Source: Micromonospora radicis (lineage in GTDB: Bacteria > Actinomycetota > Actinomycetes > Mycobacteriales > Micromonosporaceae). From it: DNA of 64,000 nucleotides. Under the pieces are notes generated by a model that was not told the DNA's origin, ran no database searches, and worked only from the letters and a program-made list of their open reading frames with translations. Positions 50,953 to 60,196 of this stretch are shown piece by piece. The position numbers and the translations under genes are program-made. Positions within the stretch are counted from its first letter, which is position 1. Every line of letters starts with the position of its first letter. The stretch is from contig NZ_QXEC01000007.1 of assembly GCF_003583405.1 (NCBI RefSeq), positions 160,564-224,563 on the forward strand, given 5' to 3'.

Positions 50953-52029
50953 TCAGGAGGGTTGGCGGCGCTGCGCCAGCGCGATCGCCACGTCGATGAT
51001 CAGGTCCTCCTGGCCGCCGACGGGACGATGCCGACCGAGGGCCCGGATGATGTCCGCCTCGGCGACCTGGTACTGCTGCGCGGCTCGACGAGCGTGCAGC
51101 AGGAACGAGCTGTAGATGCCGCAGTAGCCGAGCAGCAGGGCGGTGCGGTCCAGCGCGGGCAGGTTCCCGGCGCAGATGCGCGCCACGTCGTCCGCGGCGA
51201 CGTCGATGAGGGCCTGGGTGGCGATGCCGGTCTCGGCGCCGCACCGGTCGAGGGCGGCGACCAGGACCTCGGTGGCGGCGTTGCCGGCACCGGCGCCCAG
51301 TCCGTGGCACGAGCCGTCGAGATGGTCTGCTCCGGCCATCGCCGCGGCGAGGGCGTTGGGTACGCCGGAGCCCAGGTTGTTGTGCGCGTGCATCCCGACC
51401 GACACCTCCGGCGGCAGTGCCGTCCGCAGTGCGGCGACCCGGGTGCTCACCTGATGCGGCAGCAGCGCACCGGCGGAGTCGACGACGTAGACGACCTGGG
51501 CGCCGGCGTCGGCCATCACCCGAGCCTGAGCCGCCAGCCGGTCCGGCGGCAGCATGTGGCTCATCATCAGGAAGCCCACCGTCACCAGGCCCAGTTCGCG
51601 GCCCTCGGTGAGGTGTTGGGCCGCGATGTCCGCCTCGGTGCAGTGGGTGGCCACGCGGATGACGTCCAGCCCCTGATCGGCGGCGCGACGCAGGTGCTCG
51701 ATGGTGCCGACGCCGGGCAGCAGCAGAGCCGCCAACTGTGAGTCGGTCAGTTGGGCCCGAGCCGTACGGATCAGCTCGTCGTCCGGGCAGCGGGCGAAGC
51801 CGTAGGCGAACGACGACCCGCCCAGTCCGTCGCCGTGGGTGACCTCCACCATCGGCACCCCGGCCCGGTTCAGGCCCGCGCTGACGGTGGCCACGTCGTC
51901 GGCCGAGAACTGGTGCCGCACCGAGTGGGATCCGTCGCGCAGGGTCGTGTCGCAGATCTGGATGCGCCGGCCCGTCAGCGGTGGGACGTGGTCGGTCGAA
52001 TCGACCACCGGGGAGTCGGTCGTGCTCAT
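50953..52029 (-). CDS. mhpE: 4-hydroxy-2-oxovalerate aldolase
   Basis: 358 aa. DmpG/BphI/MhpE HMGL-like barrel: [17 protein letters not shown] (metal Asp and catalytic Arg, residues ~25-41), [32 protein letters not shown] (metal His pair, near 212-215) and the DmpG communication domain at the C-terminus ([24 protein letters not shown]). Cleaves 4-hydroxy-2-oxovalerate (or homologue) to pyruvate and an aldehyde that is channelled to the acylating dehydrogenase, whose stop overlaps its ATG. Confidence 0.95.
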   Translation of the reverse strand: MSTTDSPVVDSTDHVPPLTGRRIQICDTTLRDGSHSVRHQFSADDVATVSAGLNRAGVPMVEVTHGDGLGGSSFAYGFARCPDDELIRTARAQLTDSQLAALLLPGVGTIEHLRRAADQGLDVIRVATHCTEADIAAQHLTEGRELGLVTVGFLMMSHMLPPDRLAAQARVMADAGAQVVYVVDSAGALLPHQVSTRVAALRTALPPEVSVGMHAHNNLGSGVPNALAAAMAGADHLDGSCHGLGAGAGNAATEVLVAALDRCGAETGIATQALIDVAADDVARICAGNLPALDRTALLLGYCGIYSSFLLHARRAAQQYQVAEADIIRALGRHRPVGGQEDLIIDVAIALAQRRQPS

Positions 52030-52958
52030 GCGCCCACCTCCGCCTTGAGCTCCGGTCGGATCCGCTCCGCGGTGGCGATGGCCGCCGCGGTGATGATGTC
52101 CAGGTTTCCGGCGTACGACGGTAGGTAGTCGGCGGCACCGGTGACCTGGAGGAACACGCTCACTCGGAGGCCGCCGTCAGGGCCGCCGCGCGGGGTGATC
52201 TGGACCGGGGCGCTCATCCGGTACCCCGGTACGTAGCCCTGTACGGTCTCGACCATCCGTTCGATCGACTCGGTCACCGCGTCGACGTCGGTGTCGGCGG
52301 CGACGGCGGCGAACACCGTGTTGCGCATGATGAGCGGTGGATCGGCCGGATTGAGGATGATGATCGCCTTGCCCCGGGCGGCACCGCCGACGCGGCACAG
52401 GGCGTCGGCCGTGGTCTCGGTGAACTCGTCGATGTTGGCCCGGGTGCCCGGTCCGGCGGCCCGGCTGGCGATGGTGGCCACGATCTCCGCGTAGGAGACC
52501 GGCGCGATCCGGGAGATCGCCGCCACGATCGGCACGGTCGCCTGGCCGCCGCAGGTCACCAGGTTGAGATTCGGTTCGGCCCGGACCTCGGTGAGGTTCA
52601 CCGCGGGTACGACGTACGGTCCGACGGCGGCCGGGGTGAGGTCCAGCACGGTCAGCCCGGCCGCCCGGTAGCGGGGTGCGTTGGCGAGGTGGGCCGCCGC
52701 CGAGGTGGCCTCGAAGACGAGGTCGATGTCGGGTGCCGCCGCGAGCAGCGCGTCCACTCCGCCAGCGGTGGCCTCGATGCCGAGCCTGCGGGCCCGCCGC
52801 AGGCCGTCGGACGCGGGATCGATGCCGACCAGCAGTCGCGGTTCGAGCACGGTCGAGCGGCGCAGCTTCAACAGCAGGTCGGAGCCGATGTTGCCGGAGC
52901 CGACGACGGCGCAGCGGAGCCGGTCGGTCGGCGTGTCGGCGCCGCGGATGTTCACCAT
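52026..52958 (-). CDS. mhpF: acetaldehyde dehydrogenase (acylating)
   Basis: 310 aa. Rossmann motif [14 protein letters not shown] (residues 18-31), nucleophile Cys136 in [11 protein letters not shown], and the dimerisation domain. Converts acetaldehyde (or propanal) and CoA to acyl-CoA with NAD; complexed with the aldolase. TCTCCTCC complement gives a GGAGGAG ribosome site. ATGA overlap with the aldolase gene. Confidence 0.95.
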   Translation of the reverse strand: MVNIRGADTPTDRLRCAVVGSGNIGSDLLLKLRRSTVLEPRLLVGIDPASDGLRRARRLGIEATAGGVDALLAAAPDIDLVFEATSAAAHLANAPRYRAAGLTVLDLTPAAVGPYVVPAVNLTEVRAEPNLNLVTCGGQATVPIVAAISRIAPVSYAEIVATIASRAAGPGTRANIDEFTETTADALCRVGGAARGKAIIILNPADPPLIMRNTVFAAVAADTDVDAVTESIERMVETVQGYVPGYRMSAPVQITPRGGPDGGLRVSVFLQVTGAADYLPSYAGNLDIITAAAIATAERIRPELKAEVGA

Positions 52959-52987
52959 GGTTCTCCTCCGGCGGGGGTGGGGTCGGA

Positions 52988-53767
52988 TTAGGGACGGACC
53001 GACAGGCGTACCGGCGCCAGGCCGGCGATCTCGGCCGTGATCTCGTCTCCGGCCGTGATGTCGGTGGCGGCACAGGGCGATCCCGACAGGACGACCTGAC
53101 CGGGCAGCAGGGTGACGCCGAGCCGGAACAGCGTGCGACTCAGCCACGCCACCGCGTGCAGCGGATCGCCCATGACCTCGGACAACGGCGCCGAACCCAC
53201 CGTCGCGCCGTTCTTGCGCAGCGTCGCTGTCAGCGGGCGGACGTCGGCCGGGCAGGGTTGTCCCGGTCCGAGGGCGAACCGCGCACCGGATCCGTTGTCG
53301 GCGACCGTGTCCGGCCAGGCGATGTCCCAGTTCTCGATGCGGCTGTCCACGATCTCCAGCGCGCAGTGCACCGTGCCGGTCGCGGCCCGTACCTCCTCGG
53401 CGGTCACCTGCGTCGATCCGAGCGGCGCGGCGAGGACCAGGGCGAGTTCCGGTTCGGCTCGTGGCCAGAGCAGTTCGGTCGCGTCGAGCACGCCACCGTC
53501 GGGCATCCGCATGTCGTCGAGCAGGTGGCCGAAGTCCGGCTCGTCGACACCGAGCAGGGTCTGCATGCCGGTGCTGGTCAGGCCGACCTTGTAGCCGACG
53601 GTCCGGGCGCCGGCAGCGGTCCGCGCCTCGATCTGCGCGAACTGCACCCGGTAGGCGTCCTGTGGTCGGATCCACCAGGGTGGACCGGACACGCGACCGA
53701 CCGGTCGGGCGTGACGTTCGGCGGCCTCCAGCGCGGCGGCGGCGGCCCGGATCCGGTCATCGGTCAC
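52988..53767 (-). CDS. mhpD: 2-hydroxypenta-2,4-dienoate hydratase
   Basis: 259 aa, FAH-superfamily hydratase/decarboxylase: [51 protein letters not shown] and [15 protein letters not shown]. Adds water to the dienoate released by the C-C hydrolase, giving 4-hydroxy-2-oxovalerate. GTG start at 53767 gives the usual family length and overlaps the hydrolase stop by 11 bp. Confidence 0.92.
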   Translation of the reverse strand: MTDDRIRAAAAALEAAERHARPVGRVSGPPWWIRPQDAYRVQFAQIEARTAAGARTVGYKVGLTSTGMQTLLGVDEPDFGHLLDDMRMPDGGVLDATELLWPRAEPELALVLAAPLGSTQVTAEEVRAATGTVHCALEIVDSRIENWDIAWPDTVADNGSGARFALGPGQPCPADVRPLTATLRKNGATVGSAPLSEVMGDPLHAVAWLSRTLFRLGVTLLPGQVVLSGSPCAATDITAGDEITAEIAGLAPVRLSVRP

Positions 53768-54632
53768 GATCGCCGCCCACGGTTCCCGCGCGTTCGGTCG
53801 CGGCACCACCGGCGGCCCGGCCGCCGAGAAAGTCGACGACGAGTCGGGTGAACTCGTCGGCGCGTTCGATCTGCACCCAGTGTCCGGTGTGCGGAAACAC
53901 GTGCAGCGTCGCGTCGTCGATGGCGTCCAGCAGCCGCAGCGACGACTCCAGCGGAATGACCTGGTCCTCGCGTCCGTGCACCAGCAGGGTCGGTTGCCGC
54001 AGGGTCGCCAGCCGGGATCGGGAGACGGCGAGTTCGTCGATCCACCGTTGCCGGGGGGCGGGGAACATGGCCGCCCAACGCTCCTGCGCGCCGGGCTTGG
54101 TCGAGGCCCGGTACCGCTGCTCGGCCAGCGACGGCGGCAGGGCGGAACGGTCGTGCACGAAGTAGGTCAACAGCTCTTCCATCGCCTCGACCGAGGGTTC
54201 GTATCCCCAGACGGCGTCCAGACCGGCGGTCAGCGGAAACTCGGTGCCGACGCTGCCCATCAGGACGATCCGTTCGACCCGGTGCGGGTGGGTCACGGCG
54301 AACCAGAGGGCGAGTGCGCCGCCGAAGGAGTTTCCGACGACGCGGACCCGTTCCACCGCCAGTTCGTCGAGGAAACTCGTCAGGTGGCGCAGCCAGACGT
54401 CGAGACCGTGTTCGTCGCCGCTGGTCTCGGTGTAACCGAAGCCGGCCACGTCCGGGGCGAGCACCCGGTGCGTACGGCTCAGTTCCGGCAGCACCAGCCG
54501 CCAGTTCGCCCACGCGGTCACGCCGGGCCCCGAGCCGTGGATGAGCAGGACCACCTCACCGTCGCCGGCATCGTGGTAGTTGGTGGTGAACGGGCCGTGG
54601 CGCAGGGTGCGGCCGATCTCCGGGTCGGTCAC
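53757..54632 (-). CDS. meta-cleavage product C-C bond hydrolase
   Basis: 291 aa, MhpC/BphD-like: LLIHGSGPGVTAWANWRLVLPEL (oxyanion hole, characteristic GSGPGVTAW), nucleophile Ser in VVGNSFGGALAL, Asp in HGREDQVIP, His in HTGHWVQIE. Hydrolyses the ring-fission product into a dienoate and a carboxylic acid. GTG start overlaps the FMN reductase stop (GTGA). The ~20-residue Gly/Ala/Arg tail is low complexity. Confidence 0.93.
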   Translation of the reverse strand: MTDPEIGRTLRHGPFTTNYHDAGDGEVVLLIHGSGPGVTAWANWRLVLPELSRTHRVLAPDVAGFGYTETSGDEHGLDVWLRHLTSFLDELAVERVRVVGNSFGGALALWFAVTHPHRVERIVLMGSVGTEFPLTAGLDAVWGYEPSVEAMEELLTYFVHDRSALPPSLAEQRYRASTKPGAQERWAAMFPAPRQRWIDELAVSRSRLATLRQPTLLVHGREDQVIPLESSLRLLDAIDDATLHVFPHTGHWVQIERADEFTRLVVDFLGGRAAGGAATERAGTVGGDRDR

Positions 54633-55198
54633 TTGGCGGCCACCGTCGCGCGGGAGTCGAACAACTGGGCCGCCTGGTACAGCTCTCCGGCGAGCAGGCA
54701 CAGGCCGTCGCGGGCACCGTCGAGGCCGCTGCCCGGGCCGGCGCCGGGACTGGTGTTGACGACGCAGCCGTACGGTGTCGGCCAGCCGCGCAGGGCGTGC
54801 ACGATACTGCGCAGCGTGGTCAACGTGCCGACCCCCGCCTGCCAGCCCTTCGCCACGGCGATGCAGCCGACCGGCCGCCCGGAGAAGTAGGGCGGGCTGT
54901 CCAGCGCCAGGTCCTCGGTGTAGTCGAGGGCGTTCTTGAACATGCCGGAGACCGTGCCGTGGTACGCCGCACCGGAGAGCACGATGCCGGAGGCGCGGCG
55001 CAGTTCGCCGACGAAGTCCGCCGCGGCGGCGGTACGGGCCGGTGCGGTGGGGTCGTACGTGGGCAGCGCCTTGAGGAACTCCCCGGTGAACAGCCGGGTG
55101 TCGGCGCCGAGCCGGGAGATCTCCGTCATCGTGGTCCGCAGCGCCTGGTCGCTGGACGAGACCGGGCTGACGGTTCCGCCGATTCCTACGATCAGCAT
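54629..55198 (-). CDS. NAD(P)H-dependent FMN reductase
   Basis: 189 aa, flavodoxin-like: MLIVGIGGTVSPVSSSDQAL (phosphate loop) and SGAAYHGTVSGMFKNALDYTEDL (FMN site). Supplies reduced FMN to two-component monooxygenases; the two LLM proteins of the cluster are the natural clients. Sits between the extradiol dioxygenase and the hydrolase. Confidence 0.88.
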   Translation of the reverse strand: MLIVGIGGTVSPVSSSDQALRTTMTEISRLGADTRLFTGEFLKALPTYDPTAPARTAAAADFVGELRRASGIVLSGAAYHGTVSGMFKNALDYTEDLALDSPPYFSGRPVGCIAVAKGWQAGVGTLTTLRSIVHALRGWPTPYGCVVNTSPGAGPGSGLDGARDGLCLLAGELYQAAQLFDSRATVAAK

Positions 55199-55255
55199 GG
55201 CAGGCCAACCTCTCCTTGGTTTCTCGGGTCAATGTCGTCGCTGGTGCGCATCGGG

Positions 55256-56110
55256 TTAGCCGGCGCCGACCGCGACGCCCATCCCGGTGATCCATTCGGG
55301 AACCGGGCGGTAGGTGAAGTCGCCCTGGGACGGCGCGGCGGCGGCCCAGGCCGCGACCCAGGTGCGGATCTCGTGGGTGCCGGAGCCGACGGCGTCGAGT
55401 TCGACGTCGTCGATTCGGCGCAGCGCGGCCCAGTCCGACGTGCACAGGTGGCGCAGGAACCGGTCGTCCCAGTCCGCGTCGATGTGTTCGGCCGCCTGCG
55501 CGATGCTGCGCCGGGCGACCGCCTCGCGTTGCGCTTCGGGCAGTGTGGTGACGTGTGCCCGCATCGACGGTGGCTGGTGGGACAGGCCGCCGGAGGCCAC
55601 GTACAGCACCCGGCGACCGGTGCCGGCGATCACCTGTCCCACGGCGCGCCCCAGTTCGATGGCCCGGTCGACCCGTTGCCGGGGCGGCCTGGCGCAGTTC
55701 AGCACGATCGGCAGGCTGGGCAGCGCACCGAGCGTGCCGAACAGTTGCTGGAAGGTCTGACCGAACCCGTGGTCCAGTGCGATGTCCGCGCCGAGCGCCA
55801 CGTCGAAGGTCCGATCGACGAGCGCGGCGCCCAACTCTTCGGCGACCTGGGTGTCCACGGCGTACGCCGCCGTGGAGGTGCCCCAGTCGCCGTAGCCGTG
55901 GGCGGAGGTCACCACGGTCACCGCCGGCACCAGATTGGTAAACGCCCGGGAGTGGTCGGGACCGAAGAACACCACCAGTTCCGGGTCGAAGGTGGCGATC
56001 CGGTCCTTCGCCTCGGCCACCGCCTGCAGGAAGTCGCGCCCCGCCGTACCGGCGTCGGCGCTGTCGATCAACGGGCTGTGTGCGGCACAGACCACCATTC
56101 GCTGGAGCAT
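55256..56110 (-). CDS. class III extradiol catechol dioxygenase (MhpB/LigB type)
   Basis: 284 aa. LigB-superfamily iron enzyme resembling 2,3-dihydroxyphenylpropionate 1,2-dioxygenase: metal/catalytic His residues in VCAAHSPLID, FGPDHSRAF, IALDHGFGQTF and SGGLSHQPP. Opens a catecholic ring by meta cleavage. This is the ring-cleavage step between the Rieske dioxygenase route and the C-C hydrolase. Confidence 0.92.
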   Translation of the reverse strand: MLQRMVVCAAHSPLIDSADAGTAGRDFLQAVAEAKDRIATFDPELVVFFGPDHSRAFTNLVPAVTVVTSAHGYGDWGTSTAAYAVDTQVAEELGAALVDRTFDVALGADIALDHGFGQTFQQLFGTLGALPSLPIVLNCARPPRQRVDRAIELGRAVGQVIAGTGRRVLYVASGGLSHQPPSMRAHVTTLPEAQREAVARRSIAQAAEHIDADWDDRFLRHLCTSDWAALRRIDDVELDAVGSGTHEIRTWVAAWAAAAPSQGDFTYRPVPEWITGMGVAVGAG

Positions 56111-56123
56111 CGTGGCAACTCCT

Positions 56124-56999
56124 TCACGACTCGGTGCGGCGGAGGAATTCGATGACGTGGGCGTTGAACGCGGCCGGTCGTTCCCACTGCGGCCAGTGGC
56201 CGGTGTCGGGGATGACGATCAGCTCGCCGTGCGGGGTGAGGCGGGCGGCGCGGCGTGCCCCGGCCACCGAGCCTGCGGGGTTGTGTTCACCCCAGAGGTA
56301 GAGGGTCGGCGCGGCGATCTTCGCCAGGTGCTGCTCGGTGAGGCCGAAGCGCTGCCGCGCCGGCGAGTCGTAGGGGATCATGTGGTGCAGCTTCGGCAGC
56401 AGCTCCGGTACGCCGGGCAGCGAATACAGCCGCAGCCGCAGGTCGACCAGCTCCTCCGAGCACAGCGTCGGGTCGTGGAAGAGGGTGTGCAGGCGGGCCC
56501 GGACCGTCTCCCGGGTCACGGCGGTGAGCGCGTTGTTGGCCCGGATCAGGCGGCGGCGTTCACTGGACTCCACCTCCTGCTCGCCCTCGGGCCAGCGGAA
56601 CACCGCGCCGACGCAGTTGACCATCCGGTCGACCAGGTCGGGACTTTCCATCGCCAACCAGGACGCCACCCAGGCCCCCAACGAGACACCGGCGAAGTGT
56701 GCCCGGCTGATGCCCAACGCGGCGAGCAGCGCACGTACGTGCGCCGTGTAGTCGCTCACGACGTACGCCAGGTCGCGGGGTTTGTCGCTGAGCCCGTGGC
56801 CCACCAGGTCCATCGCGACGACCCGGAAGTGCGCCGACAGCGCCCGCACGTTGTGGGCCCAGCCCTCGACGTGACCGCCGGTGCCATGTAGCAGGATCAG
56901 TGGCGGCCCGGACCCGGCCTCCACGATGCGGGTACGGACGCCACCGACGTCGAGGTGGCGCATGTTGACGCCGAGCAGCGCGTTCCACAGCGTTTCCAT
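56124..56999 (-). CDS. alpha/beta-hydrolase 2 of the aromatic operon
   Basis: 291 aa. LILLHGTGGHVEGWAHNVRALS, nucleophile Ser in FAGVSLGAWVAS, Asp in LWGEHNPAGSV region and His in PDTGHWPQWE. Lacks the GSGPGVTAW signature of the first hydrolase, so it may be an esterase or a lactone hydrolase or a second C-C hydrolase. ATG at 56999 has a poor ribosome site, 2 bp after the LLM stop, so reinitiation is likely; ATG at 56963 is an alternative. Confidence 0.82.
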   Translation of the reverse strand: METLWNALLGVNMRHLDVGGVRTRIVEAGSGPPLILLHGTGGHVEGWAHNVRALSAHFRVVAMDLVGHGLSDKPRDLAYVVSDYTAHVRALLAALGISRAHFAGVSLGAWVASWLAMESPDLVDRMVNCVGAVFRWPEGEQEVESSERRRLIRANNALTAVTRETVRARLHTLFHDPTLCSEELVDLRLRLYSLPGVPELLPKLHHMIPYDSPARQRFGLTEQHLAKIAAPTLYLWGEHNPAGSVAGARRAARLTPHGELIVIPDTGHWPQWERPAAFNAHVIEFLRRTES

Positions 57000-57001
57000 G
57001 G

Positions 57002-58198
57002 TCAGCCCGTGGCCGATCCGGGCGTGGGTGAGGCCGCACGCTCGATCTCGAACTGCATCCGGGCCTTCTCGCGCGCGGCGAGCACCGACGGCGTGAGATC
57101 GGGCCGCCGCAGCACCGCCCACTCCTCAGCCTCGATCAGGGATTGGCTGCCCGGGCTGAAGTGCGGCATGACCTCGCTGGCGAACAACTCGTACGAGCGG
57201 CGGGTGTTCTCCACCGAGGCCCAGTCGTTGGCCCAGATGAGGTAGGTGCCGAAGCCGCCGGTCTGCTCCTGGAGCCGTTCCAGTTGGGCGATGGCCTGCT
57301 CAGGGGTGCCGATCACGGCGAAGCCGGTGTCGACGAGGGTCTTGGCCCAGGAGCCGTCGACCTTCCCGCTCGGCGGGAGGATGGGCAGGGTACTGACGGT
57401 TCCGGCGTAGTAGCACCACTCGTCGAGGCCCTTCTCGACGTCTTTGAGTGCCTGCTCCTCGGTTTCGGCCAGGTACATCGGTCCGACCATCCGCCAGGCC
57501 CCACGGTCCACGGTGGTGCCATAGCGCTGCGACTGTTCCTCCATGATGCTCCAGTGCTCGGCGAGCACGTTGAAACCGGCGCGCTGGGTGGCGTTCATGG
57601 ACAGCAGGGATGCGCCGAGCCGGCCGGCCAACCGGGGCCCGTTGGGCGAGATGGTCGCCGCGACGGCGATTTCGAGACCACCGGGTTGGTACGGCATCAG
57701 CTGCAACGCCGCCCGATCCAACTGGAACCAGTTGGTGTTGATGGAGACCCGGTCCCCCTTGAGGAGGGCCATGATCGCGTCGAGTGACTGTTCCATGCGT
57801 GGCCGGGTCTCGACGGTGTCGATACCGATCGCCTCGGCGTCGTACGGCAACGCTCCGGGCCCCACCCCCAGCACCGCCCGCCCCCGGCTGAGGTGGTCCA
57901 GCAGGACAAACCGATCGGCCACGTTGAGCGGATGGTGGTACGGAAGCGACACCACGCCGGCACCGAGGCGAATGCGGTGGGTACGCGCCGCCGCGTAGGC
58001 GAGAAACACCTCGGGCGAGGCGATGTACTCCCACCCCGTCGAGTGGTGCTCGCCGACCCACGCCTCGTCGAACCCGAGCCGTTCGAGCAGTTCAACCAAC
58101 TCGACATCCCGCTGCAGGGCGAGGGTGGGATTGACCTTGTTCGAATGGATAGGCGAGATGAACGCGCCGAACTTGAGTCCCCTGCCTGGTCGCGTCAA
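57002..58198 (-). CDS. LLM-class flavin-dependent monooxygenase (luciferase-like) 1
   Basis: 398 aa. Luciferase-like barrel: FGAFISPIHSNKVNPTLALQ, DEAWVGEHHSTGWEYIASPEVFLAYAAARTHRIRLGAGVVSLPYHHPL and GVGPGALPYDA. The longer C-terminal region (SYELFASEVMPHFSP) resembles long LLM monooxygenases such as limonene, alkane or pyrimidine-type enzymes. TTG start at 58198 is the only upstream start in frame and has GAGGGAG 5 bp before it. First gene of the operon; probably uses FMNH2 from the FMN reductase. Confidence 0.85.
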   Translation of the reverse strand: MTRPGRGLKFGAFISPIHSNKVNPTLALQRDVELVELLERLGFDEAWVGEHHSTGWEYIASPEVFLAYAAARTHRIRLGAGVVSLPYHHPLNVADRFVLLDHLSRGRAVLGVGPGALPYDAEAIGIDTVETRPRMEQSLDAIMALLKGDRVSINTNWFQLDRAALQLMPYQPGGLEIAVAATISPNGPRLAGRLGASLLSMNATQRAGFNVLAEHWSIMEEQSQRYGTTVDRGAWRMVGPMYLAETEEQALKDVEKGLDEWCYYAGTVSTLPILPPSGKVDGSWAKTLVDTGFAVIGTPEQAIAQLERLQEQTGGFGTYLIWANDWASVENTRRSYELFASEVMPHFSPGSQSLIEAEEWAVLRRPDLTPSVLAAREKARMQFEIERAASPTPGSATG

Positions 58199-58318
58199 CG
58201 TGACTCCCTCAACTCGGTGCCGTCGCTTTCACTGGTGGGGACATGCTTGGCGCCGGTCGAGAGTTGGGCCAAGAAACCCGACTCACTCAGTGGTACGGCC
58301 ACCGGAGCCGGCATCCGA

Positions 58319-58333
58319 TTCCGGTCACCGGAA
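58319..58333. promoter_or_regulatory. island operator copy 1 (TTCCGGT-C-ACCGGAA)
   Basis: Perfect 15-bp palindrome in the divergent promoter region between the catabolic operon (start 58198) and the alcohol dehydrogenase (start 58398). Arms TTCCG and CGGAA with 5-bp spacing match the copy at 50920-50934. Typical size for IclR or TetR operators. Confidence 0.6.
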
Positions 58334-58397
58334 CGTTCGCGTTGCGGGCCGCCTGAACGACGACCGATGATCCGGACCCGTCTCCAGGAGGTATCGG

Positions 58398-59492
58398 ATG
58401 ACTCTGCCGGCTGAGAGCCGCACGGCAGTCCTGCGTGCACCCCGCGCGATCACCATCGAACGGATGCCGCTGCGCCGTCCCGCCGACGACGAGGCGCTCG
58501 TACGGGTGGATGCCTGCGGCGTCTGCGGCAGCGACGTCTCCATCTACACCGGCGAACGGGACGAACAGCTCTATCCGGTCGTCATGGGGCACGAGATCGC
58601 CGCGACCGTGGTCGCCATCGGCGCCGCGGCCGCTTCCCGGCGGCGCCTACGCCCCGGTGACCGGATCCTGCTCGAAGAACTCATCCCCTGCCACAGCTGT
58701 GGGCACTGCCTGGCCGGCGCCCACCGCAGATGCCCGTACGGCACCAGATACGGGGCCAACACGCTGCGGCCCGGGGCCGATCCCCTCGGTGGGTTCGCCG
58801 AGTACCTGACGGTGCCGGCGCACGCCCTGCACCACCCGCTCCCCGAGGGTGTTGCCGCCGACACCGCGACCCTGGCCATCCCGCTGTCCAACGGACTGTC
58901 CTGGATCCGCGACGCCGGTGCACTTCGGCCGGGCGACACCGTGGTGATCCAGGGCCCCGGTCAGAGCGGGCTCGCCTGCGTCGTGGCCGCCCGGCTGCTC
59001 GGCGCCGGCACGGTGATCGTCTCCGGAACCGCCCGCGACGGGGCACGGTTGGAGGCCGCCCGCCGCCTCGGCGCCGACCGCGTGGTCCAGGTCGACGACG
59101 AGGATCTGACCGACGTCGTCAACGCGATGACCGCCGGGGCCGGGGCCGACGTGGTGGTCGACGCGGTCCCGCTGGCCACGACGACCCTCCCGACCGCGAT
59201 CAGGTGCGCCGCCCTCGGTGGCCGGATCGTGGTGGCGGGCGCCAAACGGGGCCGGCTGACCGACGCCGTGCCGACGGACTTGCTGTACCAGCGGGAGGTG
59301 ACGGTGCGGGGAGTGGCCGCCCGACAGTCCTGGGCCCTCACCAGCGCGCTACAGATCCTGGCCACCGACGCCGTGGATCTGCGGGCGTTGTCCGGAGAGT
59401 CGTTCGACCTGGACAGCGTCGACCGGGCGCTGAGCCGGATGGCCGATGGCGGCACGGACCGTCCCGCCCACGTCACTGTCGTTCCCTCCTGA
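58398..59492 (+). CDS. zinc-dependent alcohol dehydrogenase (MDR family)
   Basis: 364 aa. Catalytic zinc site Cys40 (ACGVCGSDV) with His65-Glu66 (MGHEIAA), structural zinc Cys98, 101, 104, 112 (CHSCGHCLAGAHRRC), and Rossmann GPGQSGLACVVAARLLGAG. Threonine/sorbitol dehydrogenase-like branch. CAGGAGG precedes the ATG. Divergent from the aromatic operon and next to its operator, so probably oxidises an alcohol feeding the pathway. Confidence 0.9.
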   Translation: MTLPAESRTAVLRAPRAITIERMPLRRPADDEALVRVDACGVCGSDVSIYTGERDEQLYPVVMGHEIAATVVAIGAAAASRRRLRPGDRILLEELIPCHSCGHCLAGAHRRCPYGTRYGANTLRPGADPLGGFAEYLTVPAHALHHPLPEGVAADTATLAIPLSNGLSWIRDAGALRPGDTVVIQGPGQSGLACVVAARLLGAGTVIVSGTARDGARLEAARRLGADRVVQVDDEDLTDVVNAMTAGAGADVVVDAVPLATTTLPTAIRCAALGGRIVVAGAKRGRLTDAVPTDLLYQREVTVRGVAARQSWALTSALQILATDAVDLRALSGESFDLDSVDRALSRMADGGTDRPAHVTVVPS

Positions 59493-59569
59493 GGCGGGGT
59501 GCCGGACGGCACTGTCCGGCCCAGTCCGCGAGAGGCTCGCAGCGGTGGCCAGCGCGTCAGATCGGCGTG

Positions 59570-60170
59570 GCGAGGGTGGCGTCGGTGCCGCCCCGGCTCA
59601 CGTCGACGACCGACGCTTCTCGCGGCGTCCGCTTCTGCCACCCACTGGCCCGCTCCGCGGTCTACCCGGCGGCATCCGGTCGGAACTGCAACAGGCGCAC
59701 CGGGCACTGGCCGAGGCGACCAGCGCCGACACCGATCCGGACCGGCGAGCCTGGCACCGCGCCCAGGCCAGCGCCGGCCCCGACGACGGTGCCGCCGCCG
59801 AACTCGTACGATCGGCCGCCCGCGCTCAGTCGCGCGGCGGTGTGGTGGCCGCGGCGGCCTTCCTGGAACGGGCGGCCGAGCTTTCCCAGGATCCCGCCGG
59901 ACGGGTCGAACGCACGCTCGCGGCGGCGCGGGCCGCCCTCGTGGCAGGCCGCCCCGACCGGGCCGCCCCGCTGGTCCGGGCCGGGCCAGCGGCGTGCTGG
60001 ATCTGGTGCTGGCCGCGGTGCGGTCGGCACCGGTGTCCGCGTCGCGTCCGCCGGACGTTCTGGATGCGTTGAGCCTGCTCGCGCAGACCGCCTCGTACGG
60101 CGCGCTCACCGCCGACCTCGGCCTGGCGATGGTGTCGATCGCCGAGGAGGGGTCGACGCCGTTGACCTCT
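59570..60170 (+). pseudogene. remnant of a LuxR/AAA-TPR transcriptional regulator
   Basis: Three frames in order give pieces of one protein of the LuxR-ATPase type: RFCHPLARSAVY (about 59628-59663), then QQAHRALAEATSADTDPDRRAWHRAQASAGPDDG...AAAAFLERAAELSQDPAGR (about 59685-59990), then SGVLDLVLAAVRS (from about 59991). The NTPase core and the C-terminal HTH are missing and the frames are broken at about 59670 and 59990. Only the middle helical segment survives, so this is a decayed gene. Confidence 0.65.
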
Positions 60171-60196
60171 CGACTTGTGTCTACATACTCAGTATG
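60162..60196 (+). promoter_or_regulatory. promoter with 13-bp palindrome before S8 peptidase
   Basis: TTGACC at 60162-60167 is a -35 candidate. CATACTCAGTATG at 60184-60196 is a perfect palindrome around one C and covers the -10 position (ATACTC at 60185-60190 with a 17-bp spacer). A repressor bound there would block transcription. AT-rich palindromes of this form are common for PadR-type regulators, but the owner is unknown. Confidence 0.5.
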
